Below are positions 62,147 to 64,000 of a stretch of DNA of 64,000 nt, one piece after another. Numbering within the stretch: position 1 is the stretch's first letter; every line of letters begins with the position of its first letter. Source of the stretch: Ceratodon purpureus (Eukaryota > Streptophyta > Bryopsida > Pseudoditrichales > Ditrichaceae); NCBI GenBank assembly GCA_014871385.1, contig CM026426.1, positions 16,616,183-16,680,182 of the forward strand. The letters are read 5' to 3'. The position numbers and the translations under genes are program-made. The notes under the pieces are model-generated. The model did not search any database and was not told where the DNA came from. It saw only the letters and a program-made list of their open reading frames with translations.

Positions 62147-64000
62147 GAGGATATTTTCCATGAGAGATTATTACGCTTGGTTGCGCTATCGGCCTAAAAA
62201 TCATGTAAATTCAAGATTTTTAATGATCGGGATTTAGGACATCTTTTCCATCGAGAGATTTTCGATCGCTGTTGGAATTTTATTTGGATGCTACTGAATG
62301 TGCATCTCATTCGAATATCGGTACTCAAATTTTCGTCTACTCAATCAGAGCAGAAACTCGTACAGAAGAATATTGTTAGGACCCGTCGACGAGCAAAATT
62401 GGGACAGGGTCTTCGCCCAGGATGCATCACGTTGTCGACTCTCCCACCGGCACGGAACATTTTCCCGGAATCCGATCCGGAGACACATTCCTTCTTCGCA
62501 AATTTCTGCAAGTTCCTAGTTAACAGATTGGTCGCGATGCGCTTCTGTTCTCTGCAATGGCAGCGAAAGTGGATCAACTCATGGGGAATTGTTTTCTTTA
62601 CCAACAAGGTGCGTGGATTTCTATTGCGACCTTAGTCGGCAAAATGCATTGGGGTGCAAGATCACTGGTTATGGATCTTGTTGTTCAGACATTGGCCATC
62701 TGTGCAGCTTTGTTCTCACTTGTTTCAACCATTCCGGACAATGTCAGCGATCTGGAGAAGCAGCGAACATGTTGTTTGAGATGAACTTACAGAACTCTGA
62801 TTTTCTCCCGGTGGTAGACTTGTCCCTGCAAAGACATGACTCTAGACTTTGGATAACGAAGCATAGGGAGAGGCATAATTTGTGCCTTGCAATGTTTGCA
62901 ATTTTATGGCTGGAATGAACAATCAGAGGATAAAGGTTGGCACAATGCTGCCTGCTTGAGTAAGGTTTGCAGACGTAGAGACTGCTCCGTTTCTGAGGAA
63001 ATTTCTCCCATTTTGGGGAGAATGTATGATGGTTGAAACGATTGAAATTCAACTTCAAATAAGGTAGACGGTGCTAAAACCGTCCACTTAAGGGATTCTG
63101 GGAGATTGAGTGATGCAAAAATGATTGGAAAAATTCCAGACTTGCGAGAATCAGAGGAGCCCTTGGGCTTTGTCCACACATGTAGATCAGTCTGCCTTGA
63201 TTAATCAGAAATTATCCAAGTGACTTGAACAAGATGCCTCACAAGCATGCCCTTCTACAGCTATTGGCAGCCAATAACATGGTGAAATCCAGCTTGGACA
63301 GTGTACAAATCCGCCCATGGGAAATCCTATATCTACCTCTGAGTACACCTAATCTTCAATTATCGGTGGTTAGCAGCCACACAGTGAGGTGGAAAAACCG
63401 TGGCACACAAAGACAGTGAACTACATACAAAATGATGCCGTGCCAACCAGTCTTGCAGCAATATTTTATTTTTGACATAAAGTCTCCCACTGACATTGCC
63501 AAGTATGTTATCTATTCTATCAACTTCTCCCAAGCCATGCCAAATAAACCTCGGTGGTTGTGTCGTGAGATCAGCCTTAGATCACTTAAAACCGTCATGG
63601 CTTGTGTTGAAAACCAACCTCCGTCAATGACATGCAATTTTGGATACAAGTGCGCATGGTTATATCCCTCGAACCTTGGGCACGACTTTAGCACATGCAC
63701 GGATTTAGCATCGTCTACCTTACTGCAGGTTTGCAAGTATTTTTTATTCATGAATAAACTCAACCCCTTAAATTCATTGACTATTCCTCTCAATAAGCAC
63801 TCTTGAACTCGAATTTCTGAAGCCGTTTCTGAAACAAAGAGTGAAAGAATCAATTATTGGATCATTAATTAAAAAAACCCTTTTCAAAAATGGTTCATTA
63901 AAATAATTTCAAATTAGAATTATCTGCAAGGACTGGACTGGAAGGAGGTGGATTTTCAGAGTTCCATTTCATTTTGAAGTGATTCATAAAAAATTCCTAA
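62147..64000. other. 3' flank of the ankyrin gene and spacer
   Basis: An ATG at 62557 (MAAKVDQLMGNCFLYQQ) runs into a GTGCGT donor-like site at about 62609 and could be a first exon. I find no matching second exon, so I do not call a gene. The rest has short frames only. Confidence 0.35.

Noticed and set aside
62557-62784. A gene starting MAAKVDQLMGNCF
   Set aside because: The frame is short, has a donor-like site after 17 codons, and no second exon could be found.

Overview
The window looks like nuclear DNA of a land plant. It has multi-exon genes with short GT-AG introns, a Stowaway-type MITE starting CTCCCTCCGT, the 3' end of a plant L1-type LINE with the zf-RVT knuckle, tRNA-like SINEs, an STK16-type kinase remnant and a PSMD10 (gankyrin) gene. 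I cannot name the species. A prokaryote-type N4/N6 DNA methyltransferase fold in a spliced gene is compatible with a bryophyte, lycophyte or fern, but that is inference.

Only the two ends carry ordinary host genes. Positions 1-4196 hold the last ten exons of a coiled-coil protein, all in consistent splice phase. Positions 61406-62146 hold an intronless, GC-rich PSMD10-like ankyrin gene with a minisatellite just upstream.

The middle (5-57 kb) is repeat-rich accessory DNA. It holds: a decayed three-exon DDE transposase gene with a coiled-coil N-terminus (6.2-9.7 kb); four members of an unrecognised family (conserved N-terminal domain, coiled coil, C-terminal C4HC3 zinc finger) at 10.1-12.4, 15.7-17.1, 24.6-26.4 and 30.0-32.2 kb; a related gene with the same zinc-finger end but another N-terminus at 50.9-52.3 kb; a gene ending in a possible ubiquitin-like domain at 35.7-37.1 kb; and a many-exon N4/N6 methyltransferase-like gene at 39.9-45.9 kb. 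The 24.6-26.4 kb family member lies between inverted repeats of more than 1.1 kb (22.05-23.6 and 26.85-28.19 kb), each containing tRNA-like SINE sequence.

Two patterns cut across these genes. First, a 16-bp dyad-symmetric motif close to TGTTCGGTACCGAACA occurs about 30 times around and inside the methyltransferase-like gene and near the 51-kb gene, and several variants keep the symmetry by paired changes. Second, all twelve in-frame stops seen in the accessory genes and the LINE are TAG or TGA, never TAA, as expected if CAG and CGA codons decayed by deamination of CHG- and CG-methylated cytosines.

The rest is AT-rich spacer, tandem repeats (a 475-bp GATA array, an 11-bp-period minisatellite, a ~330-bp repeat with a conserved small hairpin) and stretches in which I see nothing.
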